From assembly GCF_009866805.1 (NCBI RefSeq), contig NZ_SIZW01000039.1:744001-808000 (forward strand): a stretch of 64,000 nucleotides of DNA, given 5' to 3'. The notes under the pieces are model-generated. The model was not told where the DNA came from. It saw nothing but the letters and a program-made list of their open reading frames with translations, and did not search any database. The stretch is from Schauerella aestuarii. GTDB taxonomy: Bacteria; Pseudomonadota; Gammaproteobacteria; Burkholderiales; Burkholderiaceae_B. Below are positions 35,477-44,522 of the stretch, piece after piece; the stretch's first letter is position 1, and each line of letters begins with the position of its first letter. The translations under genes were made by a program, and so were the position numbers.

Positions 35477-36874
35477 TCAGAACGGCAACTTGGCTTGGGG
35501 CGCGAGACGCAGCAATTGCTCGCGAAACGATTCCTGGATGCGCTTGAGCGCGGCCTCGTTGTCGGCTTCGAAACGCAGCACGACGACCGGGGTGGTGTTG
35601 GATGGGCGCGCCAATCCAAAGCCGTCCGGGTACTCGGCGCGTACGCCGTCGATCGTGATGATTTCAGTGGCACCGTCGAATTTGCCGCTTTCCTGCAGCG
35701 CCTTGACCAGTGCAAACGGCTCGCCTTCGTTCATCTCGAGCTTGAGCTCAGGCGTGGACAACGCTTGCGGCAGCGCTTCGAGGGCTTCGGAGGCGTCGGC
35801 GTCGCGCGACACGATTTCCAGCAGACGCGAGCCGGTGTAGAGCCCGTCGTCAAAGCCGTACCAGCGTTCCTTGAAGAAGATATGGCCGCTCATTTCGCCG
35901 GCCAGCGGCGCACCGGTTTCGGCCAGTTTGGCCTTGACCAGCGAGTGGCCGGTTTGCCACATCAGCGGCTTGCCGCCGGCTTCGCGCACGGCCAGGCCCA
36001 CATGGCGGCTGCACTTCACGTCGTAAATGATGGTTTCGCCCGGGCAACGCGACAGCACGTCGCGCGCAAACAGAATCAGTTGACGGTCCGGCCAGATGAT
36101 CTCGCCCGACTTGGTGACCACGCCCAGACGATCGCCGTCGCCGTCGAAGGCCAGACCGATTTCGCAATCGGTGGTCTTGAGGCAGTGCATCAGGTCGTGC
36201 AGGTTTTCGGGCTCGGCGGGATCGGGATGGTGGTTGGGGAACGTGCCGTCCACTTCGCAGAAGAGTTCGGTCACTTCGCAGCCCAGCGCACGGAACAGCT
36301 TGGGGGCGATGGCGCCCGCCACACCGTTGCCGCAGTCGATCGCCACTTTCATCGGACGCGACAATTTGACGTCGCGCGTGATGCGTTCGATGTACTCGTC
36401 AACGATGTTCAGTTCACGGCGCGTGCCGCGCTTCACGCCGGCAGGTGCCTGGCCGTACGTGGCATCCATCGATTCGCGCAGCGCCTGGACATCGGCGCCG
36501 TACAGCGCGGCACCGGCCATGACCATCTTGAAGCCGTTGTACTTGGGCGGATTATGGCTGCCGGTAATGGCAACGCCCGATCCCGTCTTGTAGACGTGGG
36601 TAGCGTAGTAGACGAGCGGCGTGGGCACTTCGCCAATATCCAGGGTATCGATGCCGCTTTCCAGCAACCCTTCCTGCAAGCCCTCGGACAGCTCTTTGCT
36701 GCTCAGGCGGCCGTCGCGGCCGACCACGAGGGTCGTGAGGTTCTTTTCGCGGGCTTTGGCAGCCAGGGCGCGGCCCAGGGCACGCGCGAAGTCGGCGTTG
36801 ATTTGCTCCGGGACGATGCCGCGGATGTCATAGGCTTTGAAAACCGACTTGGTGTATGGCGAAGCTGCGCTCAC
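35477..36874 (-). CDS. Phosphoglucomutase/phosphomannomutase (AlgC-like)
   Basis: A 465-residue alpha-D-phosphohexomutase. The phosphoserine loop is ITGSHNPPKYNGFKM, the metal-binding loop FDGDGDRLGVV, the sugar-binding loop is in GEMSGHIFF, and the phosphate-binding part is late, near LARPSNTTPVVVLRFEA. It begins SPYTKSVFKAYDIRGIVP, typical of the AlgC/ManB group that makes mannose 1-phosphate and glucose 1-phosphate for polysaccharide precursors. It is upstream of pgi by 5 bp. Dual substrate use is known for AlgC and only inferred here. Confidence 0.93.
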   Translation of the reverse strand: MSAASPYTKSVFKAYDIRGIVPEQINADFARALGRALAAKAREKNLTTLVVGRDGRLSSKELSEGLQEGLLESGIDTLDIGEVPTPLVYYATHVYKTGSGVAITGSHNPPKYNGFKMVMAGAALYGADVQALRESMDATYGQAPAGVKRGTRRELNIVDEYIERITRDVKLSRPMKVAIDCGNGVAGAIAPKLFRALGCEVTELFCEVDGTFPNHHPDPAEPENLHDLMHCLKTTDCEIGLAFDGDGDRLGVVTKSGEIIWPDRQLILFARDVLSRCPGETIIYDVKCSRHVGLAVREAGGKPLMWQTGHSLVKAKLAETGAPLAGEMSGHIFFKERWYGFDDGLYTGSRLLEIVSRDADASEALEALPQALSTPELKLEMNEGEPFALVKALQESGKFDGATEIITIDGVRAEYPDGFGLARPSNTTPVVVLRFEADNEAALKRIQESFREQLLRLAPQAKLPF

Positions 36875-37167
36875 AAAAGCTCCTAAAGGGTATGCGTGTC
36901 GTCGAGATTATTGCTCAACGATTTGAGTTTTGGCGTCCGTTTGCGATGATTTCGTCACCAATCGCAAGCGGTGTCGTGTAAAAGATGACATCGGTAAGCA
37001 AAATACATGCCGAGGCACGTCGGAACAGTCCGATTTCGTGCGTTTCATGCTAGCGATCAAGCCGCTGATCAGCTCCCGATGCGCAACGGTGAAAGCCTAC
37101 AATGCATAGGTCGTCGCGGCCATACTGCCTAAGTCGTAGGGGCGCGACCTTTTTATGGGGACTGAGG
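36875..37167. other. Divergent intergenic region, no gene seen
   Basis: This 293-bp gap lies between the phosphohexomutase (minus) and the FAD-linked oxidase (plus), so it must hold both promoters. It is AT-richer than its flanks between 36900 and 37010. CCTAC at 37096 and GTAGG at 37136 are inverted, but I see no confident promoter or RNA gene. Confidence 0.3.
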
Positions 37168-38697
37168 GTGCCGCACGATTCTTCCTTGACCGATACCGCT
37201 GCACGCACGGGTGCCGACGAAGCGACCCACACCGCGACCGATTTGACGGCCGATAGAGCGGCCGATACGGCCGTTGGCGCGGCTGCGGCGCTCAATGCGT
37301 TGCGCGCAATCGTGGGTGCTTCGCATGTGCTCACCGGCGAGGATGCCGCGCCGTATCTCACCGATTGGCGCGGGCGCTACGTGGGGCAGGCGCTTGCCGT
37401 GGTGCGCCCGGCCGATACGCCGCAAGTGGCTGCGGTGATGAGGTGGTGTCACCAGCATCGCGTGCCCGTGGTGCCGCAGGGGGGCAACACCGGCTTGTGC
37501 GGTGGTGCCACGCCGGATGCCGGTGGCGATGCGATCGTGATGTCATTGCGGCGCATGGATGCGGTACGTGCTATCGATCCGTTGAACGACACGATCACGG
37601 TTGAGGCCGGGTGCGTGCTGCAGGCGGTGCAAAGCGCCGCGCGCGATGTGGGACGCCTGTTTCCATTGAGCCTGGCCGCCGAGGGCAGTTGCTGCATCGG
37701 CGGCAACCTGGCCACCAACGCGGGCGGCACGCAGGTGCTGCGCTATGGCAACACGCGCGATCTGGCGCTCGGGCTCGAGGTCGTGACGGCACAAGGCGAG
37801 ATCTGGAATGGCCTGAGCGGCCTGCGCAAGGACAATACCGGATACGATCTGCGCGATATTTTCATCGGCAGCGAAGGCACACTGGGCATCATCACGGCAG
37901 CCACGCTCAAGCTGTTTCCCTTGCCGGTGGCCAGTTGCACGGCCTTCCTCGCGTTCGAGTCGCTTACCGCCGCGCTGGCGGTGCTGGCGCGCGCGCGTGC
38001 CGGCTTCGGCGCCTCGCTCACGGGTTTCGAGGTCATGAGCCGGCATTGCCTGCAAGGCGTGCTGCGGCAGTTTCCGGATCAGCGGCTCCCGCTGTCGGGT
38101 GAGAGCACGCAGTCGCCGTGGTTCGCGCTGCTGGAGTTGTCGGACAGCGAAAGCGAAGCGCATGCACAGGCGCGGTTCGAAACGATTCTGGGCGACGCGC
38201 TGGAGGCAGGCGAGGCGGTGGACGTGGCCGTGGCGGCCAACGGGGCGCAGAGCCGCGCCATGTGGCATCTGCGTGAGAGCATTCCGCTGGCCGAGTTGGC
38301 CTACGGCAAAGCGATCAAGCACGATATCTCGGTACCCATTTCGCGCATCGGCGACTTCGTCACCACCACCAATGCCGCCATTCAAGCCGCCCATCCCGGC
38401 GTGCAGAACGTGATCTTTGGGCACCTGGGCGACGGCAATCTGCACTACAACGTATCGCGCGCGCCGGAGCAGACCGAAACGCAATTGCTCGCCTTGCAAG
38501 AGGCCGTGTATGCCATTGTGCACGCCAGTGTGGTGGCACACGACGGCTCGATCAGCGCCGAGCATGGCATCGGCCAGCTCAAGCGCGATCAGTTGCCGCG
38601 CTACAAGGACCCCGTCGCGCTGCTCCTGATGCGTCGCATCAAAGACGCACTGGACCCGACCGGCATCATGAATCCGGGTAAAGTGCTGCAGGCGTAG
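37168..38697 (+). CDS. FAD-linked oxidase/dehydrogenase (GlcD/D-2-hydroxyacid type)
   Basis: About 509 residues with an FAD-binding PCMH domain (VVPQGGNTGLCGGATP, then FPLSLAAEGSCCIGGNLATNAGG) and a C-terminal FAD-oxidase domain (VIFGHLGDGNLHYNVS, SAEHGIGQLKRDQL, DPTGIMNPGKVL). This is the GlcD/D2HGDH/D-lactate dehydrogenase family; it oxidises a D-2-hydroxyacid and passes electrons on. The start is unsure: GTG 37168 has GGGG seven bases upstream, ATG 37102 is possible, and the first 45 residues are Ala/Thr/Asp-rich and unlike the family. The gene stands alone, 28 bp before a response regulator but with no obvious link. Confidence 0.88.
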   Translation: MPHDSSLTDTAARTGADEATHTATDLTADRAADTAVGAAAALNALRAIVGASHVLTGEDAAPYLTDWRGRYVGQALAVVRPADTPQVAAVMRWCHQHRVPVVPQGGNTGLCGGATPDAGGDAIVMSLRRMDAVRAIDPLNDTITVEAGCVLQAVQSAARDVGRLFPLSLAAEGSCCIGGNLATNAGGTQVLRYGNTRDLALGLEVVTAQGEIWNGLSGLRKDNTGYDLRDIFIGSEGTLGIITAATLKLFPLPVASCTAFLAFESLTAALAVLARARAGFGASLTGFEVMSRHCLQGVLRQFPDQRLPLSGESTQSPWFALLELSDSESEAHAQARFETILGDALEAGEAVDVAVAANGAQSRAMWHLRESIPLAELAYGKAIKHDISVPISRIGDFVTTTNAAIQAAHPGVQNVIFGHLGDGNLHYNVSRAPEQTETQLLALQEAVYAIVHASVVAHDGSISAEHGIGQLKRDQLPRYKDPVALLLMRRIKDALDPTGIMNPGKVLQA

Positions 38698-38725
38698 TCA
38701 CGCCAGCTTCCGAGGGAGACACGTC

Positions 38726-39445
38726 ATGACGCATCCGGCGCCGACCGATCCGCACATGCCGCATTACCGCGTGCTTATTGTCGAAGACGATCTGACGATC
38801 GCCGGCAATCTGTATAGCTATCTGGAAACGCGCGGCTTCGTGCCCGACGCGGTATATGAAGGCAATGCCGCGGTGCGCATGCTCGAGCAGGAGCGATTCG
38901 ACGCCGTGGTGCTGGATGTGGGACTGCCGGGCCGCGATGGCTATTCGGTACTCGCGCATCTGCGCCGCGAGCAGTTTTCCACGGTGCCGGTCCTCATGCT
39001 CACCGCGCGCGACGAACTCGAAGACAAGCTCGCGGGCTTTGCGCACGGTGCCGACGATTACCTCACCAAACCCTTTGCATTGGCGGAAGTCGCCGCGCGC
39101 TTGCTGGCGTTGATCCAGCGGGCGAAAGGCGCGACGGTGACGGCTGTGCGCACGTGCGGCAATCTGCGCATGGATTCCCGCACCCGCGAAGTGATGGTGA
39201 ACGGCGCCATCGTGCATCTCACGCGCAAGTCGTCGCAGATCCTCGATCTGTTGTTGCGGGACGTGGGTCGGGTGTTGACGCGCGACGAGCTTGAAACGGC
39301 GTTATGGGGCGGCGAGCCGCCGTCGTCCGATGCCCTGCGCAGCCAGGTTCACCTGCTGCGCCGCGCGTTGGGCGAGGCCGGATTCGACGGGATCGAAACC
39401 GTTCACGGCACGGGTTGGCGCATCGTCGCGCCTGCCGCGGCGTGA
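38726..39445 (+). CDS. OmpR-family response regulator
   Basis: A 239-residue two-domain regulator. Receiver domain: acidic pocket EDD at 20-22, phosphoacceptor Asp64 in VVLDVGLPGRDG, Lys115 in YLTKPF. The C-terminal winged helix (about 140-235) shows LTRKSSQILDLLLRDVGRVLTRDELE and SSDALRSQVHLLRRALGEAGF. GGGAG precedes ATG 38726; ATG 38756 is an alternative. Its stop shares one base with the sensor kinase start (TGATG), so the two are coupled. Confidence 0.93.
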   Translation: MTHPAPTDPHMPHYRVLIVEDDLTIAGNLYSYLETRGFVPDAVYEGNAAVRMLEQERFDAVVLDVGLPGRDGYSVLAHLRREQFSTVPVLMLTARDELEDKLAGFAHGADDYLTKPFALAEVAARLLALIQRAKGATVTAVRTCGNLRMDSRTREVMVNGAIVHLTRKSSQILDLLLRDVGRVLTRDELETALWGGEPPSSDALRSQVHLLRRALGEAGFDGIETVHGTGWRIVAPAAA

Positions 39446-40776
39446 TGGAAACCTCGCAAAGCGGCACGCTCACGCAACGGGTCGTCTGGGCCCTGGCGGG
39501 CACGGTCGCGTTGTTCGTCAGTGCGCTGGTCATTCTGGCGTATGCCACGTTCGACCGCATGGAAGACGATCTCGTCAACGACATCCTCGCTACCGAGACC
39601 AGCCGCCTTTTGCAGATGATCGACCGTGGTGAGGTGCGCGCCGGGGAGGCGGAATTCCGCTGGCTGGGCGCATCGATGAACGCGTGGTTCGAAGATCATC
39701 CTCGCGTGGGTCATCCGTTGCCGGCCGAGTTGCAGGGTCTGGCCGAAGGCCTGCACGAGATCGAACCGGGCGGGGCCATCTGGCACGTGATGGTGGCCGA
39801 TTCGGCGCTGGGCCGCGTCGTGGTGCTCTACGACGCCACCGAGAACGAAGGGCGCGTGTACGACTTCGGTCTGATCGTGATCGGGCTTGGCGCGATTTGC
39901 ATGGTGGGGGCCTATGGCGTAGCCCGCAACGTGGCCAAGTTGGCGGTCGGGCCCATGCTCGATCTCACGGATCGGTTGGCGACCTGGGCGCCGGGATCGC
40001 CCGATCTCGCCGTGGAGCGTTCCGATGAAGCTGGCCGGTTGGTGGAGGCTTTCAATCGCGTGCAGAACGAGGTGGACCGCATCATGGCGCGTGAGCGCGA
40101 GTTCACCGCCAATCTGAGTCATGAAGTACGTACGCCGTTGTCGGCCATGCGCACCGATAGCGAAATCATGTTGCTGGCCAACACGCTCAACGACGATCAG
40201 AAGCTGCGCTTGCATCGGATCATGGCCAACGTGGATGCGGTGACGTCCGCCCTGGCGGGTGCCCGCGCGCTGGCCGCAGACGAGCGCCGGCCGCGCGAGA
40301 CGGTCGATCTGGCAGGCGTGCTGGACGATGCCTGGCGGGTGCAGGCCATGCAGGCCGAGGCGGCCGGATTGCTGCTCGAGAATCGCATCGCGCCCGACGT
40401 CACGCGCGAACTCGATCGGCATGCCGTGTTGACCGTACTGCGCAACTTGATTCGCAATGCAGTCGAACACGCGGCACCCGCCACCTTGCGCGCCGAATGG
40501 GATGGCCAGGCCATGTTGGTGCGCGACGACGGGCGGGGCATTGACGGGGCGGCGCTGCCGTTCGTCTTCGATCGCTATTACAGCGGCCATCGCACCGATC
40601 AAACCAACGGCCAAGCCGTTGCCTTGGTATCGGATGCCGCACCGCGTCGTGGACTGGGCCTGGCCATCGCCAAGCGCATCTGCGATATGCAGGGCTGGTC
40701 GCTTAGCGTAACCTCGCACACCAGCGGTCCGGAGCAAGGCACGACGTTCCGCCTGGAATTCGACCTGAACGCCTGA
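39445..40776 (+). CDS. Sensor histidine kinase
   Basis: A 443-residue membrane kinase paired with the regulator upstream. Membrane segments at about 13-33 and 141-159 enclose a periplasmic sensor of roughly 105 residues without a recognised fold. A HAMP-like linker follows, then His226 in FTANLSHEVRTPLSAM, the N box NLIRNAVEHA, G1 DDGRGIDG, and G2 GLGLAIAKRICDMQGW. The start follows directly from the response regulator stop. The next gene, an LtaS-like sulfatase, is in the same direction 174 bp away, so an envelope role is possible. Confidence 0.92.
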   Translation: METSQSGTLTQRVVWALAGTVALFVSALVILAYATFDRMEDDLVNDILATETSRLLQMIDRGEVRAGEAEFRWLGASMNAWFEDHPRVGHPLPAELQGLAEGLHEIEPGGAIWHVMVADSALGRVVVLYDATENEGRVYDFGLIVIGLGAICMVGAYGVARNVAKLAVGPMLDLTDRLATWAPGSPDLAVERSDEAGRLVEAFNRVQNEVDRIMAREREFTANLSHEVRTPLSAMRTDSEIMLLANTLNDDQKLRLHRIMANVDAVTSALAGARALAADERRPRETVDLAGVLDDAWRVQAMQAEAAGLLLENRIAPDVTRELDRHAVLTVLRNLIRNAVEHAAPATLRAEWDGQAMLVRDDGRGIDGAALPFVFDRYYSGHRTDQTNGQAVALVSDAAPRRGLGLAIAKRICDMQGWSLSVTSHTSGPEQGTTFRLEFDLNA

Positions 40777-40829
40777 GTCGAGGCGCAGAACGCTTGGCAG
40801 GCGCAATAAAGCTGTCGAAAACGCTCGAT

Positions 40830-40866
40830 TTGACGCTAATTTCACGCGTCATTCTTTAACGTTAAA
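40830..40866 (+). promoter_or_regulatory. Candidate promoter and palindrome before the LtaS-like gene
   Basis: TTGACG (40830-40835) could be a -35 box; the -10 is weak. A perfect 12-bp palindrome TTTAACGTTAAA lies at 40855-40866, over the expected -10/start region and 84 bp before the gene. It may be an operator; no binding protein is known. Confidence 0.35.
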
Positions 40867-40950
40867 AACTTTTTTCTGTTGAGGACCTGCATCGATGATC
40901 GAGGCTGTACAGCGGCATAAGCGCCACGAAACACGTTTGGGGAGTGCAGC

Positions 40951-42864
40951 ATGCGTCAATTGACCCTGCGGTTCATTGTCTCCGTTTTTCTGATGCTCAC
41001 GCTCAGCCGCCTGGGGCTGTCGTTCTGGATGTGGGACCGCGTGCAGGATGCCGGCGGCTTGCTGCCCGTCATGTTGGGCGGCTTGCGCATCGATATCTGC
41101 TCCATCGGCATGTTCTCGGTGTTGCCTGCGGCGTTGTCGTTCTGGTTCGGTCACCGTCCGCTCGCCGTGCGCCTGACCGCGTACTGGTTCCGCCTCTGCT
41201 GGATGCTCTACGTGCTGCTGGAGGTATCCACACCCCAGTTCATCGCCGAGTACGACACACGTCCCAACCGCCTGTTCTTCGAGTATCTGGTCAATCCGCG
41301 GGAAGTCGCGTCGATGCTGTGGGAAGGCTACAAGCTCGTGCTGCTCTCCGCCTTCATCGTGCTCGCTTTGGCCGCGTGGGGCAGCCGCAAGCTGTTCCCC
41401 ACCACGGTGGTCGACAAACGCATGGGCTGGTTGTGGCGCCCGGTGCTTTCTTTCGTGGTGATCGCGGTCGGTGTGCTGGCGATTCGCGGCACGCTGCAAC
41501 ATCGTCCGATCAATCCGGCAATGGTGGCGTTCAGCAGCGATGCAATGGTCAACACCCTGCCGCTGAATTCGCTTTATAGCGTGATCGACGCCGCCTACAA
41601 GGTGAGCAACGAAATTTCCTCGGCGTCGCTCTACGGCGACATGCCGGTGGACGAAATGAATACGATCGTGCGCACCGATGCGGGGTTCTCCGGCCCGCCG
41701 ATCGACGCACGGCTGCCCAGTTTGCATGCGCAGCAAGCCACTGCCCGGCATGAGAAGCCGCGCAATATCGTGATCATTCTGCAAGAGAGTCTGGGTGCCC
41801 AATTCGTGGGCAATCTGGGCGGACGCGATCTCACACCGCAGATCGACCGGCTCTCAAAGGAAGGCTGGAACTTCACGCGCGCCTATGCCACGGGCACGCG
41901 CTCGGTGCGTGGTCTCGAAGCGGTCACGGCGGGCTTCATGCCCACGCCGGCCGAATCCGTGCTCAAGCAACCGCGATCGCAAACCGGCTTCTTCACCCTG
42001 GCCGAGTTGTTGGGCACCAAGGGCTACGAGTCGCGCTTCATCTATGGCGGCGAGGCCCACTTCGATAACATGCGGGCGTTTTTCCTGGGTAATGGCTTCA
42101 ATCGCGTGATCGATCGCAAGGACTTCAAGAACCCGGTATTCGTGGGTTCTTGGGGGGCGTCCGATGAAGACATGTTCAACGAACTCGACCGCGAGTTGCG
42201 CAAGGACGGCGACAAGCCGACCTTCACGCTGGCGTTCTCGGTAAGCAATCACTCGCCATGGGAGTATCCGGAGGGCCGCATCAAGCCCGTGGGCGATCCC
42301 GCCACGGTCGACAACACCGTGCGCTATGCAGATTGGGCGATCGGCGACTTTTTCGATAAGGCGCGCAAGGCGCCCTATTGGAAGGACACGTTGTTTCTGG
42401 TGATCGCCGATCACGATGCGCGCGTTTTCGGCGCCAACCTCGTGCCGGTCAAGCACTTCCGCATTCCGGCTCTGCTGCTGGGTGCCGATATCGCGCCGCG
42501 CAAGGATGACCGCATCGTCAGCCAGATCGACATGGGCCCCACGTTGTTGTCATTGGCCGGTATCGACAGTGTGCACCCGATGTTGGGCGCGGATCTGACG
42601 CAGCGCGATCCCAACCGCGCGATGATGCAGTACGGTGAGAACTTCGCGTATTTGAAGGGCGACGAGTTACTGGTGATCGAGCCGCATAAAACGCCGCGTC
42701 AGTACAGCTATGTGCCGGGTGTGGGTGAGGTGGACGACCGATTCACGCCGATGTCGACCGATCCGGCCTTTTCACGCAAGGCCCTGGCCACGGTGCTGTG
42801 GCCGAGCTGGGCGTACATGAACGAGCGATATGCGCTGCCCAAGCCGGCCGAGGCGGGTAAGTAA
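40951..42864 (+). CDS. LtaS-like membrane sulfatase/phosphoglycerol transferase family protein
   Basis: A 637-residue protein with about five N-terminal membrane segments (up to about residue 185) and a periplasmic sulfatase/alkaline phosphatase-fold domain (about 265-590). Metal and nucleophile sites are visible: IVIILQESLGAQFVG (Glu), YATGTRSVRGLEA (likely Thr nucleophile), LVIADHDARV (Asp-His). Proteobacterial relatives include OpgB/MdoB-like phosphoglycerol transferases and phosphoethanolamine transferases; which group is transferred here is unclear. It lies downstream of a two-component system and ends at a hairpin. Confidence 0.85.
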   Translation: MRQLTLRFIVSVFLMLTLSRLGLSFWMWDRVQDAGGLLPVMLGGLRIDICSIGMFSVLPAALSFWFGHRPLAVRLTAYWFRLCWMLYVLLEVSTPQFIAEYDTRPNRLFFEYLVNPREVASMLWEGYKLVLLSAFIVLALAAWGSRKLFPTTVVDKRMGWLWRPVLSFVVIAVGVLAIRGTLQHRPINPAMVAFSSDAMVNTLPLNSLYSVIDAAYKVSNEISSASLYGDMPVDEMNTIVRTDAGFSGPPIDARLPSLHAQQATARHEKPRNIVIILQESLGAQFVGNLGGRDLTPQIDRLSKEGWNFTRAYATGTRSVRGLEAVTAGFMPTPAESVLKQPRSQTGFFTLAELLGTKGYESRFIYGGEAHFDNMRAFFLGNGFNRVIDRKDFKNPVFVGSWGASDEDMFNELDRELRKDGDKPTFTLAFSVSNHSPWEYPEGRIKPVGDPATVDNTVRYADWAIGDFFDKARKAPYWKDTLFLVIADHDARVFGANLVPVKHFRIPALLLGADIAPRKDDRIVSQIDMGPTLLSLAGIDSVHPMLGADLTQRDPNRAMMQYGENFAYLKGDELLVIEPHKTPRQYSYVPGVGEVDDRFTPMSTDPAFSRKALATVLWPSWAYMNERYALPKPAEAGK

Positions 42865-42885
42865 CCCAAGCCACTAGAACCACAT

Positions 42886-42924
42886 CGGCCGATGTTGCGG
42901 GAAGCAGCATCGGCCGAAGTGTTT
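42886..42924 (+). terminator. Terminator after the LtaS-like gene
   Basis: A 13-bp stem (one G-T pair) joins 42886-42898 and 42904-42916 around a GGGAA loop, followed by AAGTGTTTT. The T run is short, the stem very stable. Confidence 0.65.
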
Positions 42925-42960
42925 TGGGCGACTGGCGGGCGCGGCCGTGGGCCGCTTTCA

Positions 42961-42990
42961 CGTCACGTCACGTTGCGTCGCGTCGCGTTG
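42961..42990. repeat. Six degenerate 5-bp tandem units (CGTYR)
   Basis: CGTCA, CGTCA, CGTTG, CGTCG, CGTCG, CGTTG follow one another without gaps in the 240-bp gap between the LtaS-like gene and fahA. Five-base unit repeats can slip, but here they lie outside any gene. Confidence 0.6.
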
Positions 42991-43102
42991 CCGCATGCGC
43001 GTACCGCCTCGCGCGGCCTCATGCGGAATGCCACCTCGCGCCGCTTGGTGCGGCACGGTGACGGACACGCCTCGCACAGATGTTGTTCCCGTGCAGCCAG
43101 GG

Positions 43103-44431
43103 TTATTCCCGCGCCGCCAGGACGGTGCCTGCGGATTGGCCGAAGCCGATGCGCGGATAGCCCGCTTTACGGCACTCTGCGCGCAAGATAATTTGATCGC
43201 CATCTTCCAGAAAGACGCGCTTCTCGCCCCAGGGCAGATCGATCGGCGTTTTGCCGCCTTTCGTGAGCTCCAGAATGGAGCCGGCTTGGGAGGCTTCGGG
43301 GCCTGACAGGGTACCGGTGCCGAGCAGATCGCCCGGTTGCAGATTGCAGCCGTTGACCGTGTGATGGGTGATCAACTGCGCGACGTTCCAGTACGCATGA
43401 CGGAAATTGCTTTTCGAGAGCGATGCCGGCGCGGCGTCCGTCTTGCGCGACTGGGTGGTGGTGATCAGCACTTCCAGTGCGACGTCCAAGGCGCCTTCCT
43501 TGACGTTGTTCGTCGAGTTCAAATACGGCATCGGCTGGGGCTCGTCGGCGCCACGATCGAACGCGGTGCGGAACGGGGCCAGGGCTTCGAGGGTGACGAT
43601 CCAGGGCGAGAGCGTGGACGCAAAATTCTTGGCGAGAAACGGGCCCAGGGGTTGGTATTCCCAGGCCTGCAGATCGCGCGCGGACCAGTCGTTGAGAATG
43701 CCCAGACCAAACACATGCGATTCGGCGTCGTCGATGCCGATGCGCGTGCCTTGGGCGTTTCCGGTGCCCACGTAGATACCGAGTTCGAGTTCGTAGTCCA
43801 GGCGCTTGCAAGGGCCGAAGTCGGGCGTGCCGCCTTCGGTGGCCGGCTTCATCTGGCCCATCGGGCGCGGAAACGATTGATTCACGCCCAGGCTCGAGGC
43901 GCGCCCGTGATAGCCGATCGGCACCCACTTGTAGTTGGGCAGCAAAGGATTGTCGGGACGAAACTGTTTGCCGATCGCCGTGGCGTGATGCAGCGAGATA
44001 TAGAAATCGGTGTAGTCGCCGATGCGGGCCGGCGTGTTGTATTCCACCTCGGCTTGCGGCACCAGCAGCGGCGCGATGCGGGTTTGAGCGGCGGCGCCGG
44101 TGGAGAGCGCCCGCGACAGCGCCAGACGCAGGGCTGACCAGTGCGTCTGGCCCAATGCCATCAGACCGTTGAGCGCGGTATCGCGGCAGGCTTCCAGCGC
44201 CTCGGCGGCTTGGCCGTTGAAGACTTTGGCGTCGGCCAGTGCCGGCAGATCCAGCACTTGATCGCCGATCGCGACGCCAGGGCGAAACGCCTCGTTGCTG
44301 CCGGCGCGGCGAAACACGGCAAACGGCAGATTCTGGATCGGAAATCCGGTGGTGTCGTCGTTGGCGCTGGTGACCCAGCTCTGCAGTTTGGGATCGTGGG
44401 TTTCGTTCAATGTAACCATTGGGGCTGTCAT
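43103..44431 (-). CDS. fahA: Fumarylacetoacetase
   Basis: The 442-residue enzyme splits fumarylacetoacetate to fumarate and acetoacetate, the last step of tyrosine/homogentisate breakdown. Landmarks: DYTDFYISLHHATAIGKQFR, WVPIGYHGRASS, RLDYELELGIYVG and SARDLQAWEYQPLGPFLAKN hold the metal and substrate residues; the C-terminal half has QLITHHTVNGCNLQPGDLLGTGT and SGPEASQAGS. Length is usual for the eukaryote-like full-length form. It lies 91 bp downstream of hmgA on the same strand. No maleylacetoacetate isomerase gene is near, so that step must come from elsewhere or be spontaneous/glutathione-driven. Confidence 0.95.
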   Translation of the reverse strand: MTAPMVTLNETHDPKLQSWVTSANDDTTGFPIQNLPFAVFRRAGSNEAFRPGVAIGDQVLDLPALADAKVFNGQAAEALEACRDTALNGLMALGQTHWSALRLALSRALSTGAAAQTRIAPLLVPQAEVEYNTPARIGDYTDFYISLHHATAIGKQFRPDNPLLPNYKWVPIGYHGRASSLGVNQSFPRPMGQMKPATEGGTPDFGPCKRLDYELELGIYVGTGNAQGTRIGIDDAESHVFGLGILNDWSARDLQAWEYQPLGPFLAKNFASTLSPWIVTLEALAPFRTAFDRGADEPQPMPYLNSTNNVKEGALDVALEVLITTTQSRKTDAAPASLSKSNFRHAYWNVAQLITHHTVNGCNLQPGDLLGTGTLSGPEASQAGSILELTKGGKTPIDLPWGEKRVFLEDGDQIILRAECRKAGYPRIGFGQSAGTVLAARE

Positions 44432-44522
44432 CTCGCTTGAAGATTGTCGGGGCGCGATCGGGTGTGGATCGCGCGTCGTTAGCTGAGTCGTGATGCGCGC
44501 GGCACCGGTGCAGGTCCGTCAG

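Noticed and set aside
33936-35840. A 634-codon frame on the plus strand
   Set aside because: Opposite pgi and the end of the phosphohexomutase gene; both minus-strand proteins have full catalytic motifs.
37198-37300. Ala/Thr/Asp-rich repeat-like start of the FAD-linked oxidase as a separate domain
   Set aside because: The units are too irregular to call a repeat, and the start codon is unsure; it may be partly untranslated.
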